From the NCBI GenBank assembly GCA_009360345.1, contig SPDP01000006.1, positions 1 to 64,000 on the forward strand: DNA of 64,000 bases, written 5' to 3'. The position numbers were made by a program, and so were the translations under genes. Shown here piece by piece: positions 33,580 through 41,524 of the stretch; the stretch's first letter is position 1; every line of letters starts with the position of its first letter. Below the pieces are notes generated by a model. The model had not been told where the DNA came from and did not search any database. It was given only the letters and a program-made list of their open reading frames with translations. This DNA is from Alcaligenaceae bacterium SAGV5. GTDB taxonomy: Bacteria > Pseudomonadota > Gammaproteobacteria > Burkholderiales > Burkholderiaceae_B.

Positions 33580-34301
33580 TCCGGGTCCCGCAGCGGGGCG
33601 TGGGCCTCGAGAATTTCCGCCGCGGTCTGCCGCAGGATGGGGATGTGGTGGTCCAGGAAGTCCGGCGTCATCGTTGAGCCGAAGGTGGTCATGCTCAGCA
33701 CGGCCAGCAGTTCGCCGTTTTCGGCCACCGGCACGGCGCAGGTCGCGCTATCCCACTGCGCGGTGGGCTGTCGGACCGCATACGCGCGGGTCCGCGTGGT
33801 GTCCAGGACGGCCTGGAGTTCGGCGGACGCGCCTCCGGGCAGCAGGAAGCGCCGTTCGGGTTCCGAGCAGAAGGCCAGGTAGGTCAGGCCGACCGAAGAG
33901 TGCGTCATCGGGTGGCGGCGTCCGTACGTGGTGGGCAGGTAGGCCAGGGGGCTGTAGGGCATGGTGCTGTAGCGCACGGCCATGCGGTCGCCGTCCAGGG
34001 TCGACAGGCCCAGCGGCCATTTGATGCGGCGCGTTGCCCGGATCATGCAGGGAATGGCCGCGTCCACGATGAGCAGCCGTTCCGAGCAGCCGTCGCTCAG
34101 GTCGCGCACCTTGCCGGTCAGCTGGTAGCTGCCCCGGGCGTCCACTTCGCGCACGTAGCCTTCTTCCCGCAGCGTTTCCAGGATGCGGAAGACGGTGGGT
34201 TTGGGCAGGCCCGTGTCCCGGTGCAGGTCCGCCAGCGTGGAGTGCATGCGCGCGTTCATCGCGCGCAGTACCGCCAGCCCCCGGGAGATGGACCGTATCA
34301 T
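33516..34301 (-). CDS. IclR-family transcriptional regulator
   Basis: A 261-residue regulator with N-terminal winged helix (IRSISRGLAVLRAMNARMHSTLADLHRDTGLPKPTVFRILETLREEGYV, recognised by SISRGLAVL and GLPKPTVFRIL) and a GAF-like effector domain (STLDGDRMAVRYSTM ... THSSVGLTYLAFC). The C-terminal tail overlaps the CoA-transferase 3' end. IclR regulators commonly control aromatic or organic-acid catabolic genes, so the convergent CoA-transferase is a candidate target despite its orientation. Confidence 0.88.
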   Translation of the reverse strand: MIRSISRGLAVLRAMNARMHSTLADLHRDTGLPKPTVFRILETLREEGYVREVDARGSYQLTGKVRDLSDGCSERLLIVDAAIPCMIRATRRIKWPLGLSTLDGDRMAVRYSTMPYSPLAYLPTTYGRRHPMTHSSVGLTYLAFCSEPERRFLLPGGASAELQAVLDTTRTRAYAVRQPTAQWDSATCAVPVAENGELLAVLSMTTFGSTMTPDFLDHHIPILRQTAAEILEAHAPLRDPDQAADGPSAPAPANATISSGE

Positions 34302-34350
34302 CGCCGCCGTGCTCGGTCAGGTCCGCGCGGGCGCGCCGGACGCCCTGTGC

Positions 34351-35133
34351 TCAGGCATCGCGCCGCGGGGTATAGCGGGAGACCGGCGGCCGTTCGAAGA
34401 TCAGGTCCCAGACGCCGTGGCCCAGCCTCAGGCCGCGGGTCTCGAACTTGGTCTGCGGCCGCCAGGCCGGACGCTCGGCATAGCCTTCGCAGGTATTGCA
34501 CAGCCGGGGTTCGCCGCTCAGCACTTCCAGCATCTGTTCCGCATACGGCTGCCAATCGGTCGCGCAATGCAGATAGGCGCCCGGAGCGAGGCGGGTGGCC
34601 AGCAGTTCGATGAAAGCGGGCTGGATCAACCGTCGCTTGTGGTGCCGTTTCTTGGGCCACGGGTCGGGAAAATAGATATGCACGCCCGCCAGCGAGGCAG
34701 GCGGAATCATGTCGCGCATGACTTCCACCGCGTCGTGCTGGACGATGCGCACGTTGCGCAGGCCCGAGTCCTCGATGCGCCGGAGCATGGCGCCCACGCC
34801 GGCGTTGAAGACCTCCACGCCCAGGAAATTGCGCTCGGGCTGGGCCAGGGCGATTTTCTGGGTGGTTTCGCCCATGCCGAAGCCGATCTCCAGCACGGTT
34901 GGCGCCTCGCGGCCGAAGACCTGGGCGAACGAGACGTGCCGGTCCGTATAGGGCAGGGACCAGGCGCCGGTCAGCGTTTCCAGCGCTTCTTTCTGGCTGA
35001 GCGTGATGTGGCCGCGCCGGTGGACGAAGCTGCGGATGTGGGTGCCCGGCCGCGTGGCCTTGGGCGGTTCGCCGCCGGCCAGGGCCGGATCGGCGGCCAG
35101 GGTGGGCAGGGCGTTCCCGCCCTCGTCATCCAT
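34351..35133 (-). CDS. trmB: tRNA (guanine-46-N7)-methyltransferase
   Basis: A 260-residue SAM enzyme that methylates G46 of tRNA. Motif I is VLEIGFGMGETTQKIA; the TrmB signature VHIYFPDPWPKKRHHKRRLI and the C-terminal TKFETRGLRLGHGVWDLIFER are intact. ATG 35133 (MDDEGGNALP) is chosen; the unusually long N-terminal extension of about 40 residues before SFVHRRGH is common in this order. The 157-base gap to the next gene holds hairpins. Confidence 0.93.
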   Translation of the reverse strand: MDDEGGNALPTLAADPALAGGEPPKATRPGTHIRSFVHRRGHITLSQKEALETLTGAWSLPYTDRHVSFAQVFGREAPTVLEIGFGMGETTQKIALAQPERNFLGVEVFNAGVGAMLRRIEDSGLRNVRIVQHDAVEVMRDMIPPASLAGVHIYFPDPWPKKRHHKRRLIQPAFIELLATRLAPGAYLHCATDWQPYAEQMLEVLSGEPRLCNTCEGYAERPAWRPQTKFETRGLRLGHGVWDLIFERPPVSRYTPRRDA

Positions 35134-35230
35134 CCTGCATGCTTCCTGCCCGCCGCCCGCGACATCCTGGGAAATACCCCAGGAAAGGGTACCCCAGTTG
35201 CACGACAGGCAACATCTTACAAGCAGCTCA

Positions 35231-35282
35231 GGAGGCGTGCGCAGGCCTCCAGCCGGCGGTGATGGACGAAAGGCCCGCCGGC
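35231..35282. terminator. Tandem hairpins after the LeuD-like gene
   Basis: GCCGGCGG (35252-35259) pairs with CCGCCGGC (35275-35282), and GGAGGC (35231-35236) with GCCTCC (35245-35250). They lie just downstream of the aconitase-like operon on the minus strand. A further CCTGGG/CCCAGG stem at about 35166-35183 lies upstream of trmB. Confidence 0.45.
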
Positions 35283-35290
35283 AACGGGCA

Positions 35291-35836
35291 TCAGGCCGGC
35301 GTGGCCAGTTCCGGATGGTCGGCCAGCCATTTGGCCAGCAGCCCCTGCATGCCACCCTCTTCCACGATGGTCTTGATATCGCGCGCCACGGCGGGGTATC
35401 GGCGCGTCTCGCCCCGGGTCAGATTGACCACCTCGCCGCTCTCGAAATCGACCTCCAGTTCATCGCCGTCCTGGACGAACTCCCGGATCCCCTTGCACTG
35501 GATCAGGCACGGCAAGGCGACGCCTATCGCCGCCCGGAAGGAGCGGAACGGCATCGACTCGCACAAGACGCGCAGGCCCAGCGCCTTCATGGCGATCATG
35601 CCGTTGTTGTGCGCCTTGCCGCAGAAGAAGTTCTTGCCGGCGACGATGAAATCGCCCGGCCGGATGCGCGTCTTCAGGCCGGGATCGATCTCGTTGAACA
35701 ATTCGGGAATCAGCAACGCCGGGTCCGTCACCCGCCCGGTAATGAAGTCGAAGCGCATGACGCCGCCGTCGTGGGGCACGTCGTCCCCCAGGACATGGCA
35801 ACGCGCGCGGGTCTTCCAGCCGCCTTCCAGGGCCAT
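35291..35836 (-). CDS. Aconitase-family small (swivel) subunit, LeuD-like
   Basis: A 181-residue swivel domain: RCHVLGDDVPHDGGVMRFDFITGR (the G-D-[ND]-[IV] element is GDDVP), PGDFIVAGKNFFCGKAHNNGMIAMKALGL (the G-x-N-F-G-x-G-S/A-S region is GKNFFCGKAHNN), and FRSFRAAIGVALP. Partner of the LeuC-like gene 21 bases upstream. Divergent from housekeeping LeuD, so a different hydroxy-acid dehydratase is likely, for example citramalate, dimethylmaleate or homoaconitate type. Confidence 0.8.
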   Translation of the reverse strand: MALEGGWKTRARCHVLGDDVPHDGGVMRFDFITGRVTDPALLIPELFNEIDPGLKTRIRPGDFIVAGKNFFCGKAHNNGMIAMKALGLRVLCESMPFRSFRAAIGVALPCLIQCKGIREFVQDGDELEVDFESGEVVNLTRGETRRYPAVARDIKTIVEEGGMQGLLAKWLADHPELATPA

Positions 35837-35857
35837 GTGTCGTCTCCTCAGTGAATG

Positions 35858-37150
35858 TCAGTGAACAAGTGCCGGATCCGGCTCGGCCCGGGAGGCATCC
35901 GCCCACGAACGCGGATCGACGATCCGGCCCGCCAGCGCCGACGCGGCCACGGTGGCCGGGCTGCCCAGATAGCATTCCGCTTCCTTCGACCCCATGCGGC
36001 CGACGCCGTTGGTGGCGGCGGTCGAGATCGAGACCTCGCCCGGGCCCAGGGGCGCCCCCACCCCGCCCGCGCAAGGACCGCAGCCTGCCGGCAGCAGGAT
36101 CGCTCCCGCGTCCAGGAAAACCTGGCTGATGCCTTGCTCGGCCATGCGGCGCGCGATTTCCACCGTGCCGGGCACGACGAACAGGCGCACGCGGTCGGCG
36201 ATCTTGCGGCCGCGCACGATGTCGGCCGCGAGCGCGAAATCCTCGAACATGCCCGATCCGCACGACCCCAGGTAGGCGTGATCGACCGGACGCCCCGCCG
36301 CCTGCCCCACGGGCACGGCATTGTCGGGGCGCCCCGGCAGCGCGACCTGGGGTTCGAGATCGCCCAGGTCGAGCGCCAGGCGGCTCTCGAAGCGGGCATC
36401 GTCGTCGCTGCGCACCCAACTGTCGTCGGCCGGCGCCCCCGTCGGCGACAAAGGCGGGAAGATGACGCCGCTGACGCCGATCTCGGTCAAGGTATTGCAC
36501 AGCGCGATACGCTCGGCCAGCGGCATCGCTTCGACCGCGTCGCCGCCGAACTCGACGATGCGATGATCGAACTCCAGGCCGTGGCGGCCCGAACTCAAGT
36601 CGGCGGACAGACGAAAGCCCAGGTCCCGCGCCAGCACGCCCGGCGCGAACCTGCCGCGCAGCTCGACCCGCAACGTCTCGGGCACCACGGTCCACATCGA
36701 GCCGGTCGCCAGCACCATGGGCACGTCCGGTCCGGCGCGCAGCGCCAGGGCCCCGACCGCGCCGAAATTCGTGCAGTGCATATCGTAGGCGAACAGGAAC
36801 ATGCCCGGTTTGACCAGGCCCGCCTCCATCGGATAGATGTGGCCGTGCCCGCCCCGCCCCACATCGAAGAAATGCCCGACCTTCCACTCGGCCGCGATGC
36901 GCCGGTTGGCCCGGCTCTGCTCGATCGACCGCGGCGTGGTCTGGATGGTGTTGTGGTCGGTGATGATCATCACCCGTTCGGCGTTCGTGATGCGCCGGTA
37001 GCCGATGTCGCTCAGTTGCTTGTGGGCGGTCTCGACATAGCCGTCGTGCATGATCACCAGCTCGGGTTCGGGCGAAATCACGTCGCCCGGCTTGACGCTG
37101 TCCAGCCCGCATGCGCGCGCCAGCAGCTTCTCCGTCATGGTCATGGCCAT
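35858..37150 (-). CDS. Aconitase-family large subunit, LeuC-like hydro-lyase
   Basis: A 430-residue Fe-S hydro-lyase: MTMTEKLLARACGLDSVKPGDVISPEPEL (N-terminus), the Asp-His pair of ITDHNTIQTTP, VGRGGHGHIYP, and cluster cysteines in AYLGSCGSGMFEDF and LPAGCGPCAGGVGAPLGPGE (CGPC). It performs reversible hydration with the small subunit encoded next. Substrate is not the leucine intermediate with certainty; context with an RraA-type aldolase and Bug receptor suggests a tri- or dicarboxylic acid. Confidence 0.82.
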   Translation of the reverse strand: MAMTMTEKLLARACGLDSVKPGDVISPEPELVIMHDGYVETAHKQLSDIGYRRITNAERVMIITDHNTIQTTPRSIEQSRANRRIAAEWKVGHFFDVGRGGHGHIYPMEAGLVKPGMFLFAYDMHCTNFGAVGALALRAGPDVPMVLATGSMWTVVPETLRVELRGRFAPGVLARDLGFRLSADLSSGRHGLEFDHRIVEFGGDAVEAMPLAERIALCNTLTEIGVSGVIFPPLSPTGAPADDSWVRSDDDARFESRLALDLGDLEPQVALPGRPDNAVPVGQAAGRPVDHAYLGSCGSGMFEDFALAADIVRGRKIADRVRLFVVPGTVEIARRMAEQGISQVFLDAGAILLPAGCGPCAGGVGAPLGPGEVSISTAATNGVGRMGSKEAECYLGSPATVAASALAGRIVDPRSWADASRAEPDPALVH

Positions 37151-37200
37151 CTGCTGTCTCCTCTTGATAGCTTGCCGGGTTCTCCGTCCGGCCGGTTCAT

Positions 37201-37947
37201 TCAGGCGGCCGGCGGCCGCGCGGCTTTCGCGCCGGCCAGTTCAGGCACGGAAACACCGGCGGCCACGCGCTCGCACTGGGCGGCCTCCGAGGCAGCCTTC
37301 CTGCGCGCGAACGCCAGCACGGCCTGCGCGTGCTCGCGCGGGATGAAGCACACCCCGCTGTCGTCGGCCACCACGACGTCGCCCGGATGCACCCGCACGC
37401 CGCAGATCTCCACCGGGCCGTTGATCTGCATCGTTTCCAGCCGCCACTTGCCCGTCAGCGGCGTGCGCAGCGACGCCCAGATCGGATAGCCGATGGAACG
37501 GGAATGCCCCAGGTCACGGATACCGCCGTCGATGATCGCGCCCACTTCCCCCTGGCGCTTGCCGATCGTGCATCCCACCCCGCCCAGGTTGGAGCCGTGC
37601 GCGATGCCCTGGATCACCAGGATGTCGCCCGGCCGCGCCAGGTTGTGCGCCTCCATTTCTCCCATGCGGTTGTCGCCCTGCTTCACATAGACCAGGGGAT
37701 CTTCCGCCCTGGCCGCGTTGAGCAGGGTCAGCGCCGACCCCACCACGCTCGTGCCGGGCAGGGTCGGCGCCAGCAGGGACGCGGCCACCTGGCCGTGCAC
37801 GCCCAGCTCGTCGAGCGCATCGGATACCGCGCTCACCACGTCGCCCAGGTCCCGGAACCCTTGCAGGACCTCCGCCGGCACGCGCGGCGGATCCAGATCG
37901 GCGATACGTTCCCGGGCGATCTTCCCGGTCAGGATTTTTTCGGTCAT
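37201..37947 (-). CDS. RraA-like aldolase/decarboxylase (HMG/CHA aldolase type)
   Basis: A 248-residue protein of the RraA fold used by 4-hydroxy-4-methyl-2-oxoglutarate/4-carboxy-4-hydroxy-2-oxoadipate aldolases. Key active-site stretch VGAIIDGGIRDLGHSRSIGYPIWA retains the Asp-Gly-Gly-x-Arg-Asp that active aldolases need for metal and pyruvate enolate, rather than the degenerate form of RNase E regulators. GDNRMGEMEAHNLARPGD is also present. Preceded by TetR (15-base gap), followed by the LeuC-like gene (50-base gap). Confidence 0.82.
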   Translation of the reverse strand: MTEKILTGKIARERIADLDPPRVPAEVLQGFRDLGDVVSAVSDALDELGVHGQVAASLLAPTLPGTSVVGSALTLLNAARAEDPLVYVKQGDNRMGEMEAHNLARPGDILVIQGIAHGSNLGGVGCTIGKRQGEVGAIIDGGIRDLGHSRSIGYPIWASLRTPLTGKWRLETMQINGPVEICGVRVHPGDVVVADDSGVCFIPREHAQAVLAFARRKAASEAAQCERVAAGVSVPELAGAKAARPPAA

Positions 37948-37962
37948 GCGCGTCTCCGGTAA

Positions 37963-38619
37963 TCAGTCCGATTCGTTCGGGGTCGCCGGCGAGCCGTCCG
38001 CCGGCACCGCCAGCAACTTCTGTCCCAGCTTGGCGAGAAAGGCCGCCCAATCCTTGCGAAACCCCGGGTCCGAGGGCGATCGCCCCGTCGCCATGCGCGT
38101 GATCTGCGCATAGGCCAGCGGATAGTTGGCCAGCGCGAACACCGCCAGTTGCAGCAGCTCGGGATCCAGGTCGTCGGCCAGCCGGCGGTCGCCCTGGGCG
38201 GCCTTGATCGCCCCGATGCTCCGCTGGATCGTGCGCCCCCGTTCGACCTCGCCGGGAATGCCGGTTTCCTCGCCTTGCGCCGCCTCCCAGGTCAGGAACC
38301 TGACCCATTCCAGGTTGCTCAAGGCCCGGTGGAATCGCCAGACGAACAGCAGTTCCGGCTGCGCCAGCGGATCGGCCGCCGCCAGCATGGTGTCGTCGGC
38401 CTTGGAGGCCGCGAGCGCATCCGCGTGCTGCAACGCGCGGACCTCGTTGAAGATGTCTTCCTTGCCGCGAAAGTAGTGGTAGATCAGTTCCTTGGTCACC
38501 CCCGCCGCGCGGGCGATCGACTCCATGCGGGCACTGGCGAAGCCCTTGTGCGAGAACTCGTGGCGGGCCGCGTCGACGATCGCGCGGCGGGTTTTTTCTG
38601 CATTGCGGGTACGGGCCAT
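37963..38619 (-). CDS. TetR/AcrR-family transcriptional regulator
   Basis: A 218-residue repressor with N-terminal HTH (RNAEKTRRAIVDAARHEFSHKGFASARMESIARAAGVTKELIYHYFRGKEDIF, recognised by ARHEFSHKGF and TKELIYHYF) and a helical ligand domain. Start 38619. First gene of a four-gene operon (TetR, RraA-like, LeuC-like, LeuD-like) and divergent from Bug receptor B. The matching half-sites TAACTTAC and GTAAATTA in the gap are the likely binding site. Confidence 0.88.
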   Translation of the reverse strand: MARTRNAEKTRRAIVDAARHEFSHKGFASARMESIARAAGVTKELIYHYFRGKEDIFNEVRALQHADALAASKADDTMLAAADPLAQPELLFVWRFHRALSNLEWVRFLTWEAAQGEETGIPGEVERGRTIQRSIGAIKAAQGDRRLADDLDPELLQLAVFALANYPLAYAQITRMATGRSPSDPGFRKDWAAFLAKLGQKLLAVPADGSPATPNESD

Positions 38620-38672
38620 GGGCGTGGAAAAGAAAGAAAACCTGAAGATACCGCTCACGAACCCCTGGCGGA

Positions 38673-38695
38673 TAACTTACTTCATGGTAAATTAA
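38673..38695. promoter_or_regulatory. TetR-type operator 1
   Basis: TAACTTAC-N6-GTAAATTAA, arms pairing at 7 of 8 positions, sits between TetR (start 38619) and Bug receptor B (start 38829). The same 17 fixed positions recur at 39851-39873. It is well placed to regulate both genes. Confidence 0.75.
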
Positions 38696-38828
38696 CTGCA
38701 CGCGGAGTGTCAACGCGCCGCTTCGCGAGCAAGACGACCAGGAGAAGGCCCAAGCCGCCGCCGAGCGGCACGGCCATCGCTCCCTACGGGATCGTGGTCG
38801 TCCATGATCCATCCATGAGGAGACAGCC

Positions 38829-39800
38829 TTGAAGATCCTGACATCGGCGTTCATCGCCGCCGCGGCGTTCGCATCGTGCAGCGCCCTGGCCCAGGCCCCC
38901 CGCGCCTACCCGACCAAGCCCGTGCGCATCATCGTGCCCTTCGCCGCCGGCGGCCCCACCGACTACATCGCGCGCCTGGTCGCCGAAAAACTGGCCACCG
39001 CGCTGGGCCAGCCCTTCATCGTCGAAAACCGCCTGGGCGCGGGCGGCGTGGTGGGCGCGGAAGCCGCCCTGCGCTCCCCGCCCGACGGCTATACCCTGCT
39101 GGTGGCCTCGGCCAGCTACGCGGTCAATCCGGCCTTGATGAAAATGTCGTTCGACGCCGCCAACGACGTCCAGCCCGTCATCAACATGGTGGTCGGATCG
39201 ACCGTGTTCGCCGCCCATGCCGGCACGCCCTTCAACACGCTGGGCGAAATGGTCGCCTACGCCAAGGCCAATCCGGGCAAGCTGAACTACGCGACCCAGG
39301 GGGCGGGCAGCATCACCCACGTCACCACCGAGGCCTTCCTGGCCGCCACCGGGATCACGGCCACGCACATCCCCTACAAGGGCATCGGGCCGGCCCTGAC
39401 CGCGCTGGCATCCGGAGAAGTGCAATTCGTGCTGCCCGACTACGGCGCCGCGCGGGCCCTGGTCACCGCCGGAAAGGTCAAGATCCTGGCCGTGGCGGGC
39501 AACCGCCGGCTGGCGGAACTGCCCAACGTCCCCACCGCCGCCGAGGCCGGCTTCCCGCAGACCGCCAGCTCGGGATCGTGGCAAGGCATGTTCGCGCCCA
39601 AGAACACCCCGCCCGAAGTCGTCGACACGCTCAACCGCGAGATCAACCGGATCCTGCGGAACAAAGAGGTCGTCGAACAACTCGGCGCCCGCTACGCCGA
39701 ACCCGTGGGCGGCACGCCCGACGCCTTCGGCGCCCAGGTGAAGGCCGACATCGCCCGCTTCGGTACCGTGGTGCGGACGGTGGGCATCAAGGCGGAGTGA
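38829..39800 (+). CDS. Bug-family periplasmic solute receptor B
   Basis: A 323-residue TctC/Bug receptor. Signal peptide to about residue 22, then YPTKPVRIIVPFAAGGPTDYIARLVAEKL, VENRLGAGGVVGAEAAL, PPDGYTLLVAS, HIPYKGIGPALTALASGEVQF and LPNVPTAAEAGFP. TTG 38829 is used, with AGGAGA about seven bases upstream; the ATG at 38815 soon meets a stop. Controlled with the aconitase-aldolase operon, so it likely delivers that pathway's substrate. Confidence 0.9.
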   Translation: MKILTSAFIAAAAFASCSALAQAPRAYPTKPVRIIVPFAAGGPTDYIARLVAEKLATALGQPFIVENRLGAGGVVGAEAALRSPPDGYTLLVASASYAVNPALMKMSFDAANDVQPVINMVVGSTVFAAHAGTPFNTLGEMVAYAKANPGKLNYATQGAGSITHVTTEAFLAATGITATHIPYKGIGPALTALASGEVQFVLPDYGAARALVTAGKVKILAVAGNRRLAELPNVPTAAEAGFPQTASSGSWQGMFAPKNTPPEVVDTLNREINRILRNKEVVEQLGARYAEPVGGTPDAFGAQVKADIARFGTVVRTVGIKAE

Positions 39801-39843
39801 GCGGCGCCGACAGGCGGACCGGCCACGAGGCGATGCGTTTTTT

Positions 39844-39879
39844 CGCCCATTAACTTACTGAAAAGTAAATTAATGGGCG
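39844..39879. promoter_or_regulatory. TetR-type operator 2 within a 36-base near-perfect hairpin
   Basis: Arms of 16 bases (39844-39859 and 39864-39879) match at 15 positions around a GAAA tetraloop. Inside is TAACTTAC-N6-GTAAATTAA at 39851-39873, identical to operator 1 outside its six-base spacer. It lies after the Bug gene stop and downstream of the convergent rhodanese operon, so no gene starts from it. GAAA is a stable tetraloop, so it could also act as RNA terminator or stabiliser. Confidence 0.65.
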
Positions 39880-39934
39880 GAAGGCAACGGGAGACATCCG
39901 GACAAGCGGAGACCGATGCTTCGCCCCCGGGCGC

Positions 39935-41524
39935 CTACGACAAACCGGCGCTCCCGCGCAAGCTCCCGGCCATGGCCAGGATTTCCTCGTAGCGAAAGGG
40001 AACCGTGGCATCGGCCATGACGCGTTCAAGCAGGCCGGTTTCCCAGCGCAGGTAATCGCGCATCGCTTCTTCGACGCCGCTGTCCCGGTCATAGGGCCGG
40101 TACCATACGTCGTCGATGGCGGTCAGGTACCGAGGATCGCCCGCGGTGAACGAGTCCGCTCCGACGTCCCGCAAGCCTCCCCGCAGATGCGTGGCGTCGC
40201 GGCCCAAGGCTCGCGCGTCGGCCGCGGCCAGCGCCGAAAGACGGCCGTCGGCGCAGGTGAATACCAGCGGCACGTCGGCCGGCATGCCGGCCAGCGTCTG
40301 CGCGAGACGCGAGCGCACGGTCCAGGCCGCCCCCGGCAGATGGCGCGCCCGGTACTGGCGCGAATCGCCCACGTCGATCACGCGCGCCGCGGGCGCCAGC
40401 GGCAGCCGCACGCCGTCGTCATCGACGCCAACGGCCTCGGCCGGCCGGGGCGGCGCGAGCGCATCGGCCCGCGCGCGGTGGATGTACACCTCCCACCCCA
40501 TCTGGCGCAGCCAGAAAGCCGTCATCGGCGCCTGCACCGCATCGGTATCGACCACGATGATGCGCGCGTTGCGCACCGGTGCGTAGGCATCCGTCTGCTG
40601 CACCAGTTGGCCGCCCGGCGCGCTGATCGCCCCGGGCAGCGTGCCGGCCCGCCAGGCGCCCGGCAACCGGACATCGAACAGATAACAGCTGCGGGTGGCA
40701 TCGGCGAGCAGTGCATGCACCCCCTCGCTTCCGATCACCGCGATGCGCAGCGCGGACGCCAGCCTCGCCGCGGCAGGCGCGGCGCCCTCGGCCAGGGGCC
40801 GGTCGACATGGGTCTCGCACCGGCCATGATGGAACGGCAGACCAGCCAGGCGCTGGCCCATCAGGCCATTCTTCAACGCCCGCACATCGTGCTTGCCGGC
40901 GCTGATGAGCGACTGCGCGCCCATGATCGAGCGCGTGCGGCCCGCGCAATTCACGACCACGAGGCCGTCATGGCGCAGCGCGCGGGCGACGAGCTCGCCG
41001 CCCGGGCAGGAAGCCGCGCCGGGCATGGACATCGCATGAAATTCCTCTTCGCTGCGGCTGTCGAGCACCAGCACGCCGCCGCTCGCGCCTAGCGCATCGA
41101 GTTCCTCGGCCGTGATGGACGGTGTGTCGTAGACGTGCTCGACCACCTCGCCGAAGGCCTTGCTCGGCACGTGGAGGCCGGAATATCCGGCGTATCCCGC
41201 CGCGTCCCAACCGGCCTGTCCGCCCTCCAGCACCGCCACGTTGCCGTAGCCCATCAGACACAAGCGGCGCGAGGCCGTGGCCGCCAGGCCGTCTTCGTCG
41301 TCGACCAGCACGATGCGTGTCGTCTTGCGGGGCAACGCCGGTCCGGCGCACAGCTCCAGCGTGGACAGCGGCAACGAGGCCGCGTGGAAGATGTGTTGGC
41401 GAATGTGGACGCCCGTCTCGCGCACATCCAGCAGCGCGAGCTCGCGGCCGTCGGCAAGCATGGCATGCAAGTCCCGGGCCGACACGCGCGGCGCGGCGGC
41501 GGGCGGATGGCCGGGCGGTGTCAT
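39935..41524 (-). CDS. Four-domain rhodanese sulfurtransferase
   Basis: A 529-residue protein made of four rhodanese-homology domains (about 15-115, 130-230, 265-365, 380-470) and a C-terminal helical tail. The active loop has Cys only in domain 2 (VVVNCAGRTRS) and domain 4 (VFTCADGRLS); domains 1 and 3 have Asp-rich VLVDDED and VVDTDA instead. This is two inactive-active pairs, like a duplicated thiosulfate sulfurtransferase. Start overlaps the enolase-superfamily gene stop by four bases. It is the last gene of the LysR-controlled operon; sulfur transfer from a released sulfite or persulfide is likely. Confidence 0.85.
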   Translation of the reverse strand: MTPPGHPPAAAPRVSARDLHAMLADGRELALLDVRETGVHIRQHIFHAASLPLSTLELCAGPALPRKTTRIVLVDDEDGLAATASRRLCLMGYGNVAVLEGGQAGWDAAGYAGYSGLHVPSKAFGEVVEHVYDTPSITAEELDALGASGGVLVLDSRSEEEFHAMSMPGAASCPGGELVARALRHDGLVVVNCAGRTRSIMGAQSLISAGKHDVRALKNGLMGQRLAGLPFHHGRCETHVDRPLAEGAAPAAARLASALRIAVIGSEGVHALLADATRSCYLFDVRLPGAWRAGTLPGAISAPGGQLVQQTDAYAPVRNARIIVVDTDAVQAPMTAFWLRQMGWEVYIHRARADALAPPRPAEAVGVDDDGVRLPLAPAARVIDVGDSRQYRARHLPGAAWTVRSRLAQTLAGMPADVPLVFTCADGRLSALAAADARALGRDATHLRGGLRDVGADSFTAGDPRYLTAIDDVWYRPYDRDSGVEEAMRDYLRWETGLLERVMADATVPFRYEEILAMAGSLRGSAGLS

